Assembly: GCF_014851395.1 (NCBI RefSeq)
Contig: NW_024041373.1
Coordinates: 23,196,750-23,260,749, forward strand
Reading direction: 5' to 3'
Source: Micropterus salmoides
Lineage: Eukaryota > Chordata > Actinopteri > Centrarchiformes > Centrarchidae
DNA: 64,000 nucleotides
The stretch's first letter is position 1, and the number at the start of each line of letters is the position of its first letter. The position numbers were made by a program, and so were the translations under genes. Below, piece by piece: positions 43,061 to 55,638 of this stretch. The notes beneath the pieces are model-generated. The model was not told the DNA's origin. It ran no database searches and saw nothing but the letters and a program-made list of their open reading frames with translations.

Positions 43061-43675
43061 AACCCAGGTACGTAATTTTTATTCCCTCGTTTGAAAAGAG
43101 TAAACCAAATGCTTTAGTTTTGTTTGAACATTTATTTACACAAACAAATGAGACATTTTCTATTGTTTTTGTGGATTTGTGTTCCAGTGGGGTTGCAGAA
43201 GAGCAGGAGCTGAGTGCGCCCACCCTGGCGTCTCCACTGCATCTCCTGCGCCTAAATCCTTCAGTGGTTGTGTAGATGCAGTCCTACAGACACAAAAAGA
43301 GACACCACCATCTTTCATAGTTTGAAAGTGTTTAATAATTACAGATAAATTAAATATGATTCCAGATAAAACGGAAACATATTTGCATAAACGGATCTCT
43401 CTGTTTGTAATTATCCAGGTTTTTCTGTGTGTGCACTCCGGGGAGTATCAATCACACAGGTGTTTGTTTATTCATTTTAAGAATGGCCTTTATTTATTTT
43501 TGCAAATTAACTTTTCGTATATAATACACAAGAAGTAATATTTTGATTTATTTTGCACCATGGGATCAATTTCAAACAGTTTCTCAAGTTTCAGCCTTCT
43601 GCCAGCTGAGTTGCAGTTTCTAATTTCTCCAGTTTATGTTAAGTTTTTTTTTTTACTTACATTTAGTTTTTGCAT
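43061..43675. other. Non-coding, nothing recognised
   Basis: No gene or repeat recognised. Confidence 0.5.
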
Positions 43676-43740
43676 ACATTCACATTTACATTTATTAATT
43701 TAGCTACACTTTTATTCAAAGCGACAATTTTTATAAATCC
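43676..43740 (+). repeat. Short common fish repeat core
   Basis: ACATTTATTAATTTAGCTAC followed by ACTTTTATTCAAAGCGACAA matches the widespread core usually reading TTTATCCAAAGCGAC. Only a fragment; a weaker relative is near 2395-2443. Confidence 0.6.
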
Positions 43741-43864
43741 CAAAGTTTGCTTAGAAAGTAGCATCCACCTTCTTTTGTGCCTACGAACAAAGGACCATTG
43801 CTGTCATCTATTTGTGTGTTTGTGTTTGTACATGTGTGAACTGTCAGCGTATCTAGATCATCAA

Positions 43865-43869
<5 letters not shown>

Positions 43870-43913
<44 letters not shown>
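43870..43913. repeat. (AT)n microsatellite
   Basis: About 44 bases of alternating T and A, self-complementary throughout. Confidence 0.97.
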
Positions 43914-43918
<5 letters not shown>

Positions 43919-44922
43919 TATATACATACCTGTATCTACGTTACAAGCAATTTATATTTCATTTTAATATTCATTTTAAGTCTCACCCCGCAACCCTAAA
44001 CGGTTGACGATGGATGGATTTTAAGTCTCACCTCCTGTGTGGCTGTTGGCTTTGTTATCAGCTGGAAGTTACAACTGTTCTGGAGACATGAGAAAATTGA
44101 AACAGAAACTTCATATTACAGACAGCCAATCTCACAGTGGGATCCAGCCTTTTCAGATCTGGCCAAACATGAAAACAATATCTTGGCATATACAGTGATT
44201 AATTACTCATCTTTACCACACACTCCAAAGCAGCTCTGGTTTGAAAAAGCTTTAATGATTTTGTTAAAAGCTGCAGGTGCAGCTCTTAATTGCATAATGT
44301 CCAACTTCAGCCAAAATATTTAATCTGTAACTTATAATGTTTGTTCTATAAGTGACTCTGCTATGTTGGAAATGTTTCATTGTCCTGAGGTGGCAGCAAT
44401 GACATTGACACACTAAAACTGTCACCACATCATATTTCAACTCGGTGTAATTTGATGTAATAAAAACATCTATTCCACCATAACCTCAGCTCTTATTTCT
44501 CATCTTTTCTCTTACGTGGTCACAGGAATATTGTTAGGGCGCTGTGGCTCTGACCCTTAACTTCTTAGCTTCCTCCCACTGCTGTACAGATCCTTCAGAA
44601 GTAAAGTTTGCTCTGCTCTTGCATTAATGTTAAAATTTATTTATATTCACTTATTATGATATAAAAACTTTACCTATTAATTGGTTGAGAATGAGTTCTT
44701 GTAATTTAAAACCATTAAAAAAACATTTTTTTTAAAGTAAAAGGTCCACAGTATTTTCTTTCAAAGTCACAGATTTGTTTGAATGCATCATGAGCAACAT
44801 TTTGTAGCTTGAGATACAAACCACATGAGATTTGGAGGGATGTTTTTACCATTTCTCAGAATCCACACTTAAGTGCCATTACGCTGCTTAGTAAACATCA
44901 TTTATCATTCTTGTGTGTGTTT

Positions 44923-44924
<2 letters not shown>
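43914..44924. other. Non-coding
   Basis: At about 43985-44015 CCCGCAACCCTAAACGGTTG followed by ACGATGGATGGA resembles a LINE-like 3' tail. Nothing else is recognised. Confidence 0.45.

Positions 44925-44989
<65 letters not shown>
44925..44989. repeat. Long (GT)n microsatellite
   Basis: About 32 uninterrupted GT units, the longest dinucleotide run in the window. Confidence 0.98.
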
Positions 44990-44990
<1 letters not shown>

Positions 44991-47900
44991 ACATGTGAGT
45001 ACTTGACTATGTATATGTATGCATATATAAGTCTTAAATGTTGTGGTAGAGATATGGCCTGATACAGAAAGAAAGTGTTGGAAATGAAGGAAAGGAAAGG
45101 GACAAAGAAAAGACCAAAAAAAAAAAGAAGAATAGAGCATGAGCCATATTCGGAAATTTAGGTAAAATAATCATTCACATAGGAAATTGTTATTGTTAGG
45201 AAATCTGTCATTGTTGTCCCCATTCGGTACAGAAATGGCAAAAACTGCTGTAATTGTTTGGCTAGTATGAGTAATCTCTCATGCAAGAGGCAGATTTTAA
45301 AGAGCAGCAACAACATCTGACACTGAATTATCAAACAGATAAAGGGACACAGACCGCTGAAGAATGGAAACTTACGCGCACACACAGCCGTACTAGTACA
45401 CACAAACACACCTCTTATCTAATAACCTTACATTTGCCAAGGACATGAACTGACTGACCTCGCTGTGAGTATTCTGTATTCTGTAGCTGCTGTTGAGTTT
45501 ATTCTCCTGCTGTATTACTGCTAGTATTGTTGTGTATGTCCAGTTACTGTGTTTAATCCCAGGTTTGTACTTAAAACTTAACCACACAAAATTTATTGAA
45601 TTATAGAATTAAGTTTATTGTATATTAGGATAAAAGGATGTTTTTGAGAAATGTATTGAATTTAAAATATTATCACAGATCCAGATAAATAATTTAATAT
45701 TAATTAATAATTTGATATTAGTATCACTGTGTTGTTAAATGGACTGGGGATTTATGAAAACATTTCTCCTTAGTTTCTTATCCTTTTTTTTTGCTAAGGG
45801 ACACCAGCAGGACACAACACCCCTGTAGATGCACACTGCTGTCTCTTGAAGGTATCCAAGCTAAAGAAACTAGTTTCATCATGATGAACAAGTCAGTGTT
45901 TTACAAGTCAAGATCACACCTACTTCAGCATTTAATGGCACTTTTTCCACAGTTCTGAAGGTCACTAAAAGTTCAAGATCATCATGGTTAAAACCACAGG
46001 AAAAGTCCTTACTGGGTTCAGTTTATCATTGTATGAGATGTAGGGTCTGGGTTTATTTGGGTATTTTGGTACTGTACTTTTTTTGTTTGACATTTGCAGA
46101 CTCTCAGCAATTTCTGGAGCCTCGCTATCCCACTTTGTGCAGCTGCATCCAAGATTTCTTTCTTCTGTATTTCTTTCCTTTGTTCCTTCTTGTTCTCATT
46201 AATGGTCTCTGGTGTGTGAAAATAATTAGTTTGTTCTTTTAATAGGGTGGTTTCAAGCTAAAACTCAGCTGTATAGTTCCAGATATCATATAAAAGACGA
46301 GAAAGTTTACATGAAATAAATCCTTAGTGAATAAAGTGATAATGAAATCAAATGGTTCTGTTTTATTTTTTTAAAGGAGTTTCCTGTTCAACCCAGTATA
46401 CATGTCCACATCATGTAAATTGAGCTGTGACGGGTTGCTGGTTTGAAACCAGGGACCAGTTTGGTTAAATAGATGCCAAAAGTGAATGCAGGACACCTCA
46501 AACTCAACTTTTGTCTTTGAGCAAGAGATCAACACTCTACTCTATTGAAGTTACTTATTATAAGGCTGGTCAACCTTCCAATGGGAAATATGAGAAACTG
46601 TGTGTATTTTATGTTGAAATTAAAAGAACATATTGCTCAGTCTAATCTGCCTTGATACATTCAAGAATGTGGAGAGAATAGGCATTCTTTCCTTGTGCCC
46701 CTGTGCAACATGAAACTTCTGGTCCATCACTGATGACAATGGCCATAGGTGAAGTAACCTGATATTATTTATCTTTTCTGAGACAGAGACAGAGCTATAC
46801 ACACAAATGAAAGTGATATGAGAAGTAGAGAAACAGGGAAGAGAGACAGAGCCAGTACACCTTTGTGTAAACTAGAAATGGCAATAAAACGATAGAAGAA
46901 GTAAAAGAAAGGAGATTGATCTTTTTTTTTTCATAAAAGCAGAACCGCTTCAGGCCATATTGACTGTTTCTCTATTAGGTAACTTTCTCTACTCTTTTTA
47001 TGATCTTTTTATTCTTTTACTCCTTACCCACAACACACTAACTCATGTCTCTCCTCTCTCTTCTCCTCCCCTTATACATGTGACCTTGTATAGCCGCAAT
47101 GCTCATAAACTGCCATACTTTCTATGCTGTAGCGGCAGCCATAAAAACACCCGCATCTAGTATATCTTTCTTGCAATATCTTCCCCCAATTCTGCACCAG
47201 CCTCTGCAGCGTTTTCACACTGACATGTTGAAGGCACGGCTGAATGGGATTTTTTAACCCCCATTGATCAAAGCACTTCCCCTAAGACCTTCAGTTGCAC
47301 ATTCTTTCCTGAAGCTGTAAAGGGAACCAAATAAACACATTTTCCAAACAATTCATCTCAATCTTTGTCCTTTTTTCATTATTTTCCCACAATATTTTGA
47401 TCAAACAAATGTGTAATATGACTGGACTGCATCCAGTGTAAGATACAGATTGCTTTCTTTGGAAGTTTAGTTTGTTGCTATATTCATATGACGTTGTCAC
47501 AACTGTGAAGGATTTTTTCCTTCATAAAGTGTAATAGCACACAGGTTTTCCTAGTCACCAGACTGGCTCTCTTTAGAATTGTATACATGTAACCTCCAGC
47601 CTCCAATGTACCTTAGGTAAGGCATCGGAGTCTTCAGTTAAGACTGACCTTGTAAGGACACGCCAAGTAAAAGCAGCAGGATAAATATTGTTCATCTTCA
47701 TTTTTGTTTCTCAGGTTTTGGTACAACACTGTGTTGGCACTCTGTATTGCTGTTGCCTGTCTCCCCAGCCGGTCTTCATTGAACAATGCTGTCTACTTGT
47801 CCTGAGATGTTCTTCTATGGGGGTCTATGGGGGTTCTATGGGGTGGAGTGGTGTATGATTCAAATGGTATACAAGCAACAGCAGTTTGCAAAGAACAGCA

Positions 47901-48185
47901 GCAGAACAACAGAGCTAAGCAGTGGTTATTGTATTGACAGCTTTTAATAAACCACCTTATTGCAAAAGGTGAGTTTGATACTGCAGTGAGGAGAATATGG
48001 CATGTCTGGATTATATCAGTGCAACATGTCTGCCTGACTTGGCTTTATTCATCCGTTGTTTGTTTTATCAGAGAGAGTAAATTACAGCAAATATAAGCAT
48101 CAGGAAGTGCAGTGGAAGGTGCACAGCTGATAGTCCTGAATCCCTCCCTTTTGGTTGGTCAAGGTCTTGATTCAACACGTCGTTC
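44990..48185. other. Long non-coding stretch
   Basis: No gene, TIR or repeat family recognised over about 3.2 kb. A poly-purine tract is at 45085-45135, and a short TCTATGGGG repetition is at about 47814-47845. Confidence 0.5.
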
Positions 48186-48470
48186 TTTTTTTTTTAACCT
48201 TTATTTATTCAGGGGAGTTTTGATTGATAGCTAGGTCAGGAACGCCCTGATCACACTCAAGGAGTTGCATACATGCGCAATGGGAGCTGCCCAGCACAAC
48301 CACAGTTTGACGTCATGGCCACTGACTAACTCCACAGTACCTAGTACCTCAGTGGTGGTAATGAGGGCATCCCCACCCAGAGTCCTGAAGTTTTGATCAC
48401 TAGCAATCTGAAAAAGCACCACAGACTCTGATAAAGCAGATGGTAAATTCAACCAAGGTTGAACAAGAAA
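48186..48470. repeat. Possible fish repeat fragment
   Basis: TTTTTTTTTTAACCTTTATT followed by TATTCAGGGGAGTTTTGATT resembles the start of a common fish repeat (usually ACCTTTATTTAACCAGG...). Most of the rest is unassigned. Confidence 0.4.
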
Positions 48471-48936
48471 ATCAGCAGCAAGGTTTTCTACTTTAAATAT
48501 TAAATGTGTTGCTATGACCTCCTGTCGTAGCCATTAAAGTGCAGTGGAAAAAGAATTACTGCTATGTGGTCAGAGGGAGATCAATATCTTTTAGAGCAAG
48601 CACTGTTCAAAAAACATTTTTCAGCAAAGATTTATCAATACAGTTTAAAGAGAGAGTGGAGGTCTTTATTGAATTTTGCGGGAGAGGAGAAAAAAGGATG
48701 ATGACAGAAAAGGAATAAAATACACTGAAAAACATAATACATGGATAGATCCGTGAAACATATGCAGTATGTTTGTTTAGTCAAACTGATTTAATTTATC
48801 TAAGCGTTATTCTGACCTATGCTCACCTGAAATGTGTGAAAGGTGGAGCACCAAAACCAGTGTGTTAAAAAGGTGGTGTGCATTCCTACTTTTTTATTTT
48901 CACAAACAAACAAATGAGTATTCTGGGCAAAAGCAG

Positions 48937-48937
<1 letters not shown>
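48471..48937. other. Non-coding, nothing recognised
   Basis: No feature seen. Confidence 0.5.

Positions 48938-48985
<48 letters not shown>
48938..48985. repeat. (CA)n microsatellite
   Basis: About 48 bases of uninterrupted CA. Confidence 0.98.
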
Positions 48986-48990
<5 letters not shown>

Positions 48991-50530
48991 ACTACAGTAC
49001 TGCGGAGACCATACACCCGAGTGCAAAGCTGAGCAGATCTGACACCACCCTGCAGATCAATGGCTTTCTCTGCTGTGCAGCTCTGTGTTGCAATCTGTTA
49101 CTGACACCACTGACTGACATCAAACACTTTAAACTAATGTCTATTGATAACACTGAGAAGCAGGGAGAGAGAGGAAAAATAAAAGCGAGTAGGGGCAGCA
49201 CAAGGTGAGTAGAAACAAAATAAATACTGTAAGAAAGAGAGTCAGTTAGAGGAGCTTGAGGGAAGGAAATTAAATAAAAGCAGTGCTGGAGATGTAGAGG
49301 AAAGAAATAAAGAACAAAGGCAGTGTGGATTTCAGTTACTAAATAGAAGGGGAAATTGATGAAAAAATACAGTATATTAACAGAAATAGAAAAAATCGAA
49401 CAACATTGTATGTGTGTGGAGGTGGAGACAAAAGAATAGAATAAATAATATGAGAGGAATTGAGGATGAAAAGAGAATGGAAAAGGCCATTTTGAAAACA
49501 TCCATTATTAAAAAATGAAGAGGAACCAGTGAGAAACTGTTGCCATGAAAATGTATAATGACACCAGTGGGTTTTTCTTTTGACTTTTGTGTCAGCTGCA
49601 GTCTCCTGCAGTCTGCCTATCGGTGGTGTCATTACACAACATTACAGCCTGATGTTTTAAAATGTCTCTGGGTGTCCACACTTGGCCTGGAAATGTCATT
49701 TACTCTCCCAGAGCTGGATTCATCTAAATCTGTGCTCTTATTACTTTCCTCCCACTCCCTTCCCCTTGTCTCCTTTGTAAAGGTAATGTGCAGTGTGACT
49801 GGCTGGCATCCAGACTAAGAAGAATGTCAGAGTTTTAATCATAATTGTACCTGTAAGGATTATAGGAAAAAATCCCAGTGTGCTCACAAAAGAGAATCAT
49901 TGATAAAAAATACAATTATATTGTAATTTTATATGCTGCACATCAATTTTGGAAATAAAATAACAAACAAAATAAATAAATAAAGCAAATAAACGTAACT
50001 GAAAACTAAATATTTCAAAATTGAATTAACTAATCAACTAGCAAGTTGATTGTTGTTCCGTACTGACATAAAGGCAAACCTGTACCTCCTGGAAGATGAG
50101 AGAACACATGACTGGATGTTGCAATGCAAAAACATGCAGAACAATAGACACTGCAATCAAATGACTTTTCCTGTGAATTTGGATGCTATCCATGTATGTG
50201 CTGTCTAACATACAGACGCATATAAAATATGACCACAGGCAATAACAAGCAGCTGATCGCTTTGCAGCCACATCAGTTCTTGCTGAAAGTACCAACATAT
50301 TTCAGATGCTTCCTTATGAAGTGCAAGTGAATTCAGGTGGAAAACTTTATGCCTTCCTAATTCTCTTATTGAATCTATTGTGAGCCCAAAATATAAGGAT
50401 TAAGAGCCTGTGAGGAAGAGTTGTGTCTCATATTTTTTTTTTTGCAAAGGGGAGATCAAGTCAATATCAGGTTCCAATACTCAAATGTGTGTGTTAAAGT
50501 AGTGGAACTGTTCACCAGGCAGACGTAAAC
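48986..50530. other. Non-coding, purine-rich 49130-49480
   Basis: The plus strand is A/G-rich from about 49130 to 49480, which makes a long minus-strand frame of low-complexity hydrophobic residues; I do not regard it as a gene. At 49965-49995 there is an AAATAAA-rich stretch. Confidence 0.5.
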
Positions 50531-50800
50531 ATTCAGGGCTTAGCCAAACCTAGGGGGGTCCGGAGACAGGCGCCCCCAGGTCCCCCCCCCCAGGTAGGCC
50601 TATATGCACTATTTTTCAAGCCATTAGATATAATTGAATGCCTAAAAATCTGTACATAATTTGGAAAAAACATGATAGTTGCCCAGTATTTAGTTGTTCT
50701 CCAACTGCTTCAACATTGTGAAACCATTCACAACAACCAACACTTTGAGATCTCATATTTTTAACTACTGAAAAGAGGCAAAAAATGTTCTGATATTACT
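50531..50800. repeat. Probable fish repeat fragment with C-run
   Basis: GGGCTTAGCCAAACCTAGGG, then GGGTCCGGAGACAGGCGCCC and a run of 10 C. The opening is similar to a repeat I have seen in other fish sequences. No ORF. Confidence 0.35.
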
Positions 50801-51813
50801 ATTTTTAAGTTACATTGTAGAGATTAGAGTTGAACAGAGTTATTAATCTTAACACCTATTTTCGTGATACTATTCTGGAGTAGAGTTCACAGAATGAATG
50901 TTTAATTGATAAATCTACTACATTTGAATCCCTGCCATAATAATCTGTGCTGCTCTAATAGCAAATGAAGGATCTCTAACAGTGCCAAGTAAATGTGGTC
51001 GTCATAGAACAGAATGTTAGACAAAGAACATTGACACAGCAAACACAGTGACATCTGGTGGATTGCAAAACTTACATGATTCATTTCATCACAATGTGTT
51101 TGTAATGTATTTGGTGAGTGATTAAATTCAATGAATTAGCCTATTACTTTTATTAGATTATTACTTGGTATCAGGAAGAAATATTGTCATAATTATGCCT
51201 TTCTAATGTGCACCTCCATATTTCTGATCACAGAGTTTAGCAGTGAAATGTTAAAAAGTCTCAAATTTAATGAAGCACTTTCCAAACTGGCGTTTGAAGC
51301 ATCGGACATAATCAGTCACATGATTTTCTTCATTTGACACAAAGTATTGAAACGGTGCACTTCACAGGAGTGAAACAAGCTTTGGAATCTCTGTACATCT
51401 CTACTAGCGAACTAACCACAGCTAGCATTAGCTTGCAGCAATAGATATTAAGCTAACGTTAGTCACTTTACCAACTTACTGCTACTTGTTTCAAATACCT
51501 GCACCTAATGCTGCTAAACCACTTCCTGTGGATGGCAGCTTTGGTTTACTCCTTTTGAAAAACTGTGTTACGTCCATAGTCTATTAGCTGGTTAGCTAGC
51601 TAGCTGGCAAGCTTGCTCGCTGAGGTGACACGAGTGAATGAAACAGACACACAAGAAAGCAACCCATAAGAGAGGAAAAAGGGGAAAACATTCTGTGGCC
51701 CAGCTGCTAGGGGGGCCTATGCAGTCCAGCACTAATGATGTTCATTATAAGCAAAGATAACCAAATTTTATTTTGAACCACAAAACATACCATTACATTT
51801 TTACTATTTTTTT
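50801..51813. other. Non-coding with GCTAACGTTAG / TTAGCTAGC motifs
   Basis: 51400-51620 has short GCTAGC- and AACGTTAG-type palindromes (AGCTAGCTAGCTGG near 51597) like those near 17.9-18.3 kb. No gene. Confidence 0.45.
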
Positions 51814-52050
51814 TTAATATTGCTTCAGTAAAATATAGCCGGCTTCATAATGAAAACACCCTCTCCTGAAAATGGTATGAGTAATGTTTGTTGTATGCAA
51901 CGTCAGAACATCAAAAGTGCACTGCTTGCGGCAGGCCATGTACCGGTATGTGTTTATGTAGGAGAGAGAGAGAGAGCACAGCATGTGTTGACACGAGTTA
52001 AGCAGATTTGCGAACGTTTTTTAGGGGGCCAGTCATTTCTGTGGGGAGGC
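51814..52050 (+). repeat. Dispersed repeat, copy 2 (see 2068-2319)
   Basis: Same order of blocks as 2068-2319 in the same orientation. It lacks a short part of the GGGCCCATTTACTGGACC region found in copy 1 and has an extra ACCGGTATG. No ORF. Confidence 0.85.
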
Positions 52051-52591
52051 CTGGGGCCGACCTGTAGTATAAATGGCGATATTTCTTCTGTAACAGAACT
52101 TTTGCTCCCTTGATATGGCCTTGCCATGCTATGTTCTGTACTTTCCATGTGGAAAGATTGGTGCCAATATGGTTTCCTGGCCACAGTGGTAAACACCAAT
52201 CCTTACACAAGTCTGAAAGCAGAGCAGAAGGGTTTGAGGGAGCAGGGACTATTGAACACTTTATCAGATTTTAAAAAACATACTTTGCATAGAAATGTCA
52301 ATAGTGTAAAGAGGATAAGTGGAGGAAAAGCATTTCTCTTACAAAATAAAACCCTTTACATTACAGATGAATAAAACATACACTCTTCCAAAAAGGTGTA
52401 ATGAGCCATAAATGAGAAGATCCTCTAAACTATCATGCGGGTAATAAAGATAATGAATAGCTGCTAAAATGAGGTGACCTTATGTGACTATGGCATTGGG
52501 AACTGTCCCATCTAAGAGAAGAGATGTAAGACGTAGACCCTCCTTCTTCCCAATTATGCCTGGAATAGTTGCCTGTCATCCCCTCCTCTCT

Positions 52592-52595
<4 letters not shown>
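52051..52595. other. Non-coding, nothing recognised
   Basis: No gene or identifiable repeat. Confidence 0.5.

Positions 52596-52622
<27 letters not shown>
52596..52622. repeat. (CA)n microsatellite
   Basis: Uninterrupted CA run after a CTCTCTCT stretch. Confidence 0.95.
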
Positions 52623-52925
52623 AGACCTTTTCCTAAACTGACACTTTAATTGGTCCTGAGTCACAGTGAGAAGGAAGGCTGACATGACACTTTGGATAAT
52701 GACACAGTCTGTCCTGTTGAGTAAGGATGGACACACACACTCATGCACACTAATGAGGAACATGGATCCTGTCAAAACTAAGGCACTCAAAGAGGATCAA
52801 AGGACTAAAGTTTCACTTAATGGGAAATGGGAATCTGTTTTATTCACACTAATAAAGTTCCATTTGACAGATGTGTGTGGTAGTGCATACACACAGAGAA
52901 GGGGTCCTTTCACAAATGCAACAGC
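52623..52925. other. Non-coding, nothing recognised
   Basis: No feature seen. Confidence 0.5.
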
Positions 52926-53105
52926 AAGTGGGGACATGGCTTGGGAACTAGAGGGCCTCTGATTCGAGTCCAGCACAGAACATTGCCGAATGGTGCCCCT
53001 GAGCAAGGCCCTGGACCCCTAAATGTCCCCTAGGCGCTGCACAATGGCTGCCCACTGCTCCTAATTAGGATGGATTAAATGCAAAGAACAACCAATTTCA
53101 TCTCG
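52926..53105 (+). mobile_element. tRNA-derived SINE-like repeat
   Basis: The block GATTCGAGTCC at 52961-52971 fits a polymerase III B box. It is followed by CCCCTGAGCAAGGCCCTGGA, GGCGCTGCACAATGGCTGCC and CACTGCTCCTAATTAGGATG, a body I recognise as a very common fish repeat. The A box is degraded and no tail or target duplication is clear, so SINE status is inferred from the B box. Confidence 0.65.
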
Positions 53106-53122
53106 AGGATCTTTGTACATAG

Positions 53123-53144
53123 CTTAGCATGAAGACTGGAAGCA
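53123..53144 (-). repeat. Inverted end of the TGCTTCCAGTCTTTATGCTA repeat
   Basis: CTTAGCATGAAGACTGGAAG+CA is the reverse complement, at 20 of 22 positions, of 53648-53669, so the 0.5 kb between is bounded by an inverted pair. Confidence 0.8.
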
Positions 53145-53274
53145 AGAGGAAGTAGTTTTATGATTTTAAGGTGGTGATGTGATGTCACAATTTCTTGATG
53201 AATAACACTTTATCAGCCTAGCACTTTGTATGCAGTGTCTCCATCTGTTGTGTTGTTTGCCAGAAATTTTGCCA

Positions 53275-53640
53275 ATTTTATTTATATAGCGCCAAATCAC
53301 AACAACAGTTATCTCATAGCGCTTTTCATAAATGAGCAGGTCTAGACCGTACTCTGTGATATTATTTACAGAAACCCAACAATTCCCACCAAGAGCAAGC
53401 ATTAGGCGACAGAGGCAAGGAAATATAACAGCATAACTAAGGGATGGTTCAGAACTCACCTGAGCCAGCCATAACTAAAAGCTTTATCAAAGAGGAAAGT
53501 CTTAAGCTTACTCTTAAATGTGGAGACGGTGTCTGCCTCCTGAACCCACACTGGAACCTGGAGACTCTAGGAACCACAAATAACCCTGCATTCTGGGAGC
53601 GCAGTGCTCTGGTGGGGTAGTAAGGTACTATGATAGCTGT
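53275..53640. repeat. Common fish interspersed repeat
   Basis: Begins ATTTTATTTATATAGCGCCA and includes GAGCAGGTCTAGACCGTACT, AACCCAACAATTCCCACCAA, AAAGCTTTATCAAAGAGGAA and CATTCTGGGAGCGCAGTGCT. I recognise it as an abundant teleost repeat but do not know its formal class. Internal parts seem to be deleted compared with longer copies. Confidence 0.7.
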
Positions 53641-53647
53641 TCCCATC

Positions 53648-53728
53648 TGCTTCCAGTCTTTATGTTAAGCTAGGCTAATTGCCTCATGGCTCAGACATGA
53701 GAGTGCATCCTATCTTTTCATATAACTC
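53648..53728 (+). repeat. TGCTTCCAGTCTTTATGCTA family, copy 2
   Basis: Matches 24825-24962 over its first part (TGCTTCCAGTCTTTATGTTA, CTAGGCTAATTGCCTCATGG), then ACATGAGAGTG, and TCTTTTCATATAACTC in place of TCTTCTCATCTAACTC. Confidence 0.7.
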
Positions 53729-54269
53729 ATATAAATCTTTAGCCTCATCAATACCTCAAATCTACACACTTCCTTTGCATTTCTGTTGGTCTTATTTTAG
53801 CTAAGATGACTTTAAAATGTTAAGATAGACCTTGCCAAATAATAACTAACTCTTATAAATTGACCTAACTTCAAGCAAAGGAGAAAAAAGCAGGTTTGAC
53901 ACACAATTAGGACCATATTTCTCATTCTATTCCATATTCTCTGGTCTTTCATTTATCTGTCCTGAGGCATGGCGAGAGACTGATGAATGGACACACCCCA
54001 CTGTGTCTCTTTCAGTCTGTCCAGCGCGACCGCCAGCCAGAAAAACTAGGCAGACTATAATCAATTATCTGATATTTCTCCATTTCATATGCATACAGTC
54101 ATTCATTTATTTTTCACTGTTGAATGTTGTGGCTTCACTGCATTCTAAAGTGATCATTCCTTCCCTCTGGAGCATGATTCTGTTTTTTATTTCTTCTTCT
54201 TTTGTTCTTCCAGTCTCATTTTGGTGCCCTCAACAAAGTATGTGTGTGCTCGGCTCTTTGGCACTCAAG
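53729..54269. other. Non-coding, nothing recognised
   Basis: No feature seen. Confidence 0.5.
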
Positions 54270-54515
54270 ACTACTTTCTTTAGGTTAGGGAAAGATCAAC
54301 ACATCATCATGGTCTTGGTTAAACATTTAGAAATTCAACAGTGACTAAAAGCATGAGGTAGGACCTGCGTTTATTAATATTTAGCAGGAATCAAAGTACT
54401 TTTGTTGACCAAACCTAAACCAGACCTGTGCCTCAGGATGCAAACCCAGGTCTCTAGTGTCAAAGCGTAGTCTTTGTACGCCATCCCTGCCTTTGAATGC
54501 AGGTGGTACATAATT
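54270..54515. repeat. TTTAGGCAACAAAACTACTT family, fragments
   Basis: ACTACTTTCTTTAGGTTAGG followed by GAAAGATCAAC and GTCTTGGTTAAAC is one piece. On the minus strand GGTTTGGTCAACAAAAGTAC and a GGGTTTGCATCCTGAGG block with B-box-like shape form another. Two diverged inverted parts of the same family are likely. Confidence 0.5.
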
Positions 54516-55638
54516 GCTTCCTACACTAGAATAAAACCAAGATAGGGTTGCAAACACATACTTTTGAGGTAAGGTGAATTGTTGTGTCCATCTGTGTGGT
54601 AATGAAACATTTAAAAGGCACCATGGCGGCCCCAGATGAAAGCGTCTCCACTTGAGAAATAAAATAATGCTTATTGCCAAAGCTGTATGACTCCACTTCA
54701 TAAATGTACAGAGACAAAAGGGAAAAGCAGCCTGGAGGAAAATAATAGAAATAACTGCAGTTTCTGGGAGGTTTTAAAATGAGTCTGAGTAAAAGCTGTT
54801 ACACAAACAGCTATACACAGTCAGTGCAAAAACAATATGCGCAAATAAAGCGAGGTGAAAATTAGCTTCAAACTCAGTCTGAACACACACACAGCAAAAA
54901 AAAAAAAGGCCAACATTGGCAGTTTGTTATAGTAAAAAACAAAGGGGCAGTATCATCATATACTATTTAATTTTTCGTTATCAGCTCTTCCCCTTCCTCC
55001 CAGGAAAGAGCAAACGGTAAGTGCATGTGTATGTGTGTCACACTGGTGAAGGCTTGCAAGTTCCTTGTCCTGACACTCGGGTTTATTCTTAGATATTGGG
55101 TTGCTGGAAGGTAAAAAACCTGCAGGGAGGGTGGACACACACACACAAACATGCAAAACAAGTACACACACAAAATGACGTGCATAAACTCACACACACT
55201 TCCGCAAATGGTTCTGTACTGTCAGTCAGATCTATGTCTCTCATTGTGACAAAGCCGACTCATTCAACCCCAGTTCTCTTAACCCAAGGTCACCTCTGAC
55301 CAGTGGCGACCTTAGATATGTATCAGGGTATAATCTACTGCAGTCTCTGGTAAGAGTGACAAACAGATAGCTCTGTGTTAAATACACTCGTCTCCTCATA
55401 TAAAAAGTTGCTACATTATTATAAACTATGATGACATGGTTGTGGGTCACATCTCTCTCTCGTCTTCATATCCTTCAGTTGTAATGCATTAGTTCCTGTG
55501 GCTGCGTTGAAATACAGTATGTTGGTGTTCAACTTTGCTGTCTGCAAAGGTGTAAAACATTCTCAAGTTGTTGTAATTTGTTGTTAATAACTATAAGATA
55601 TGAGTTATCCTGTGACTGACTGCCAGCATCCCTGTGAA
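54516..55638. other. Non-coding, nothing recognised
   Basis: A poly-A run near 54896-54907 and short CA runs near 55136-55145 only. Confidence 0.5.

Noticed and set aside
46435..46470. GCTGGTTTGAAACCAG as a tRNA-gene B box
   Set aside because: No A box, no acceptor stem and no cloverleaf can be drawn; it is a short palindrome.
48992..49501. Minus-strand frame of 169 codons
   Set aside because: It arises from an A/G-rich plus strand, giving low-complexity Phe/Ser/Leu sequence without domains.
52433..52790. Minus-strand frames containing VCVCVCV
   Set aside because: Produced by the CA microsatellite.
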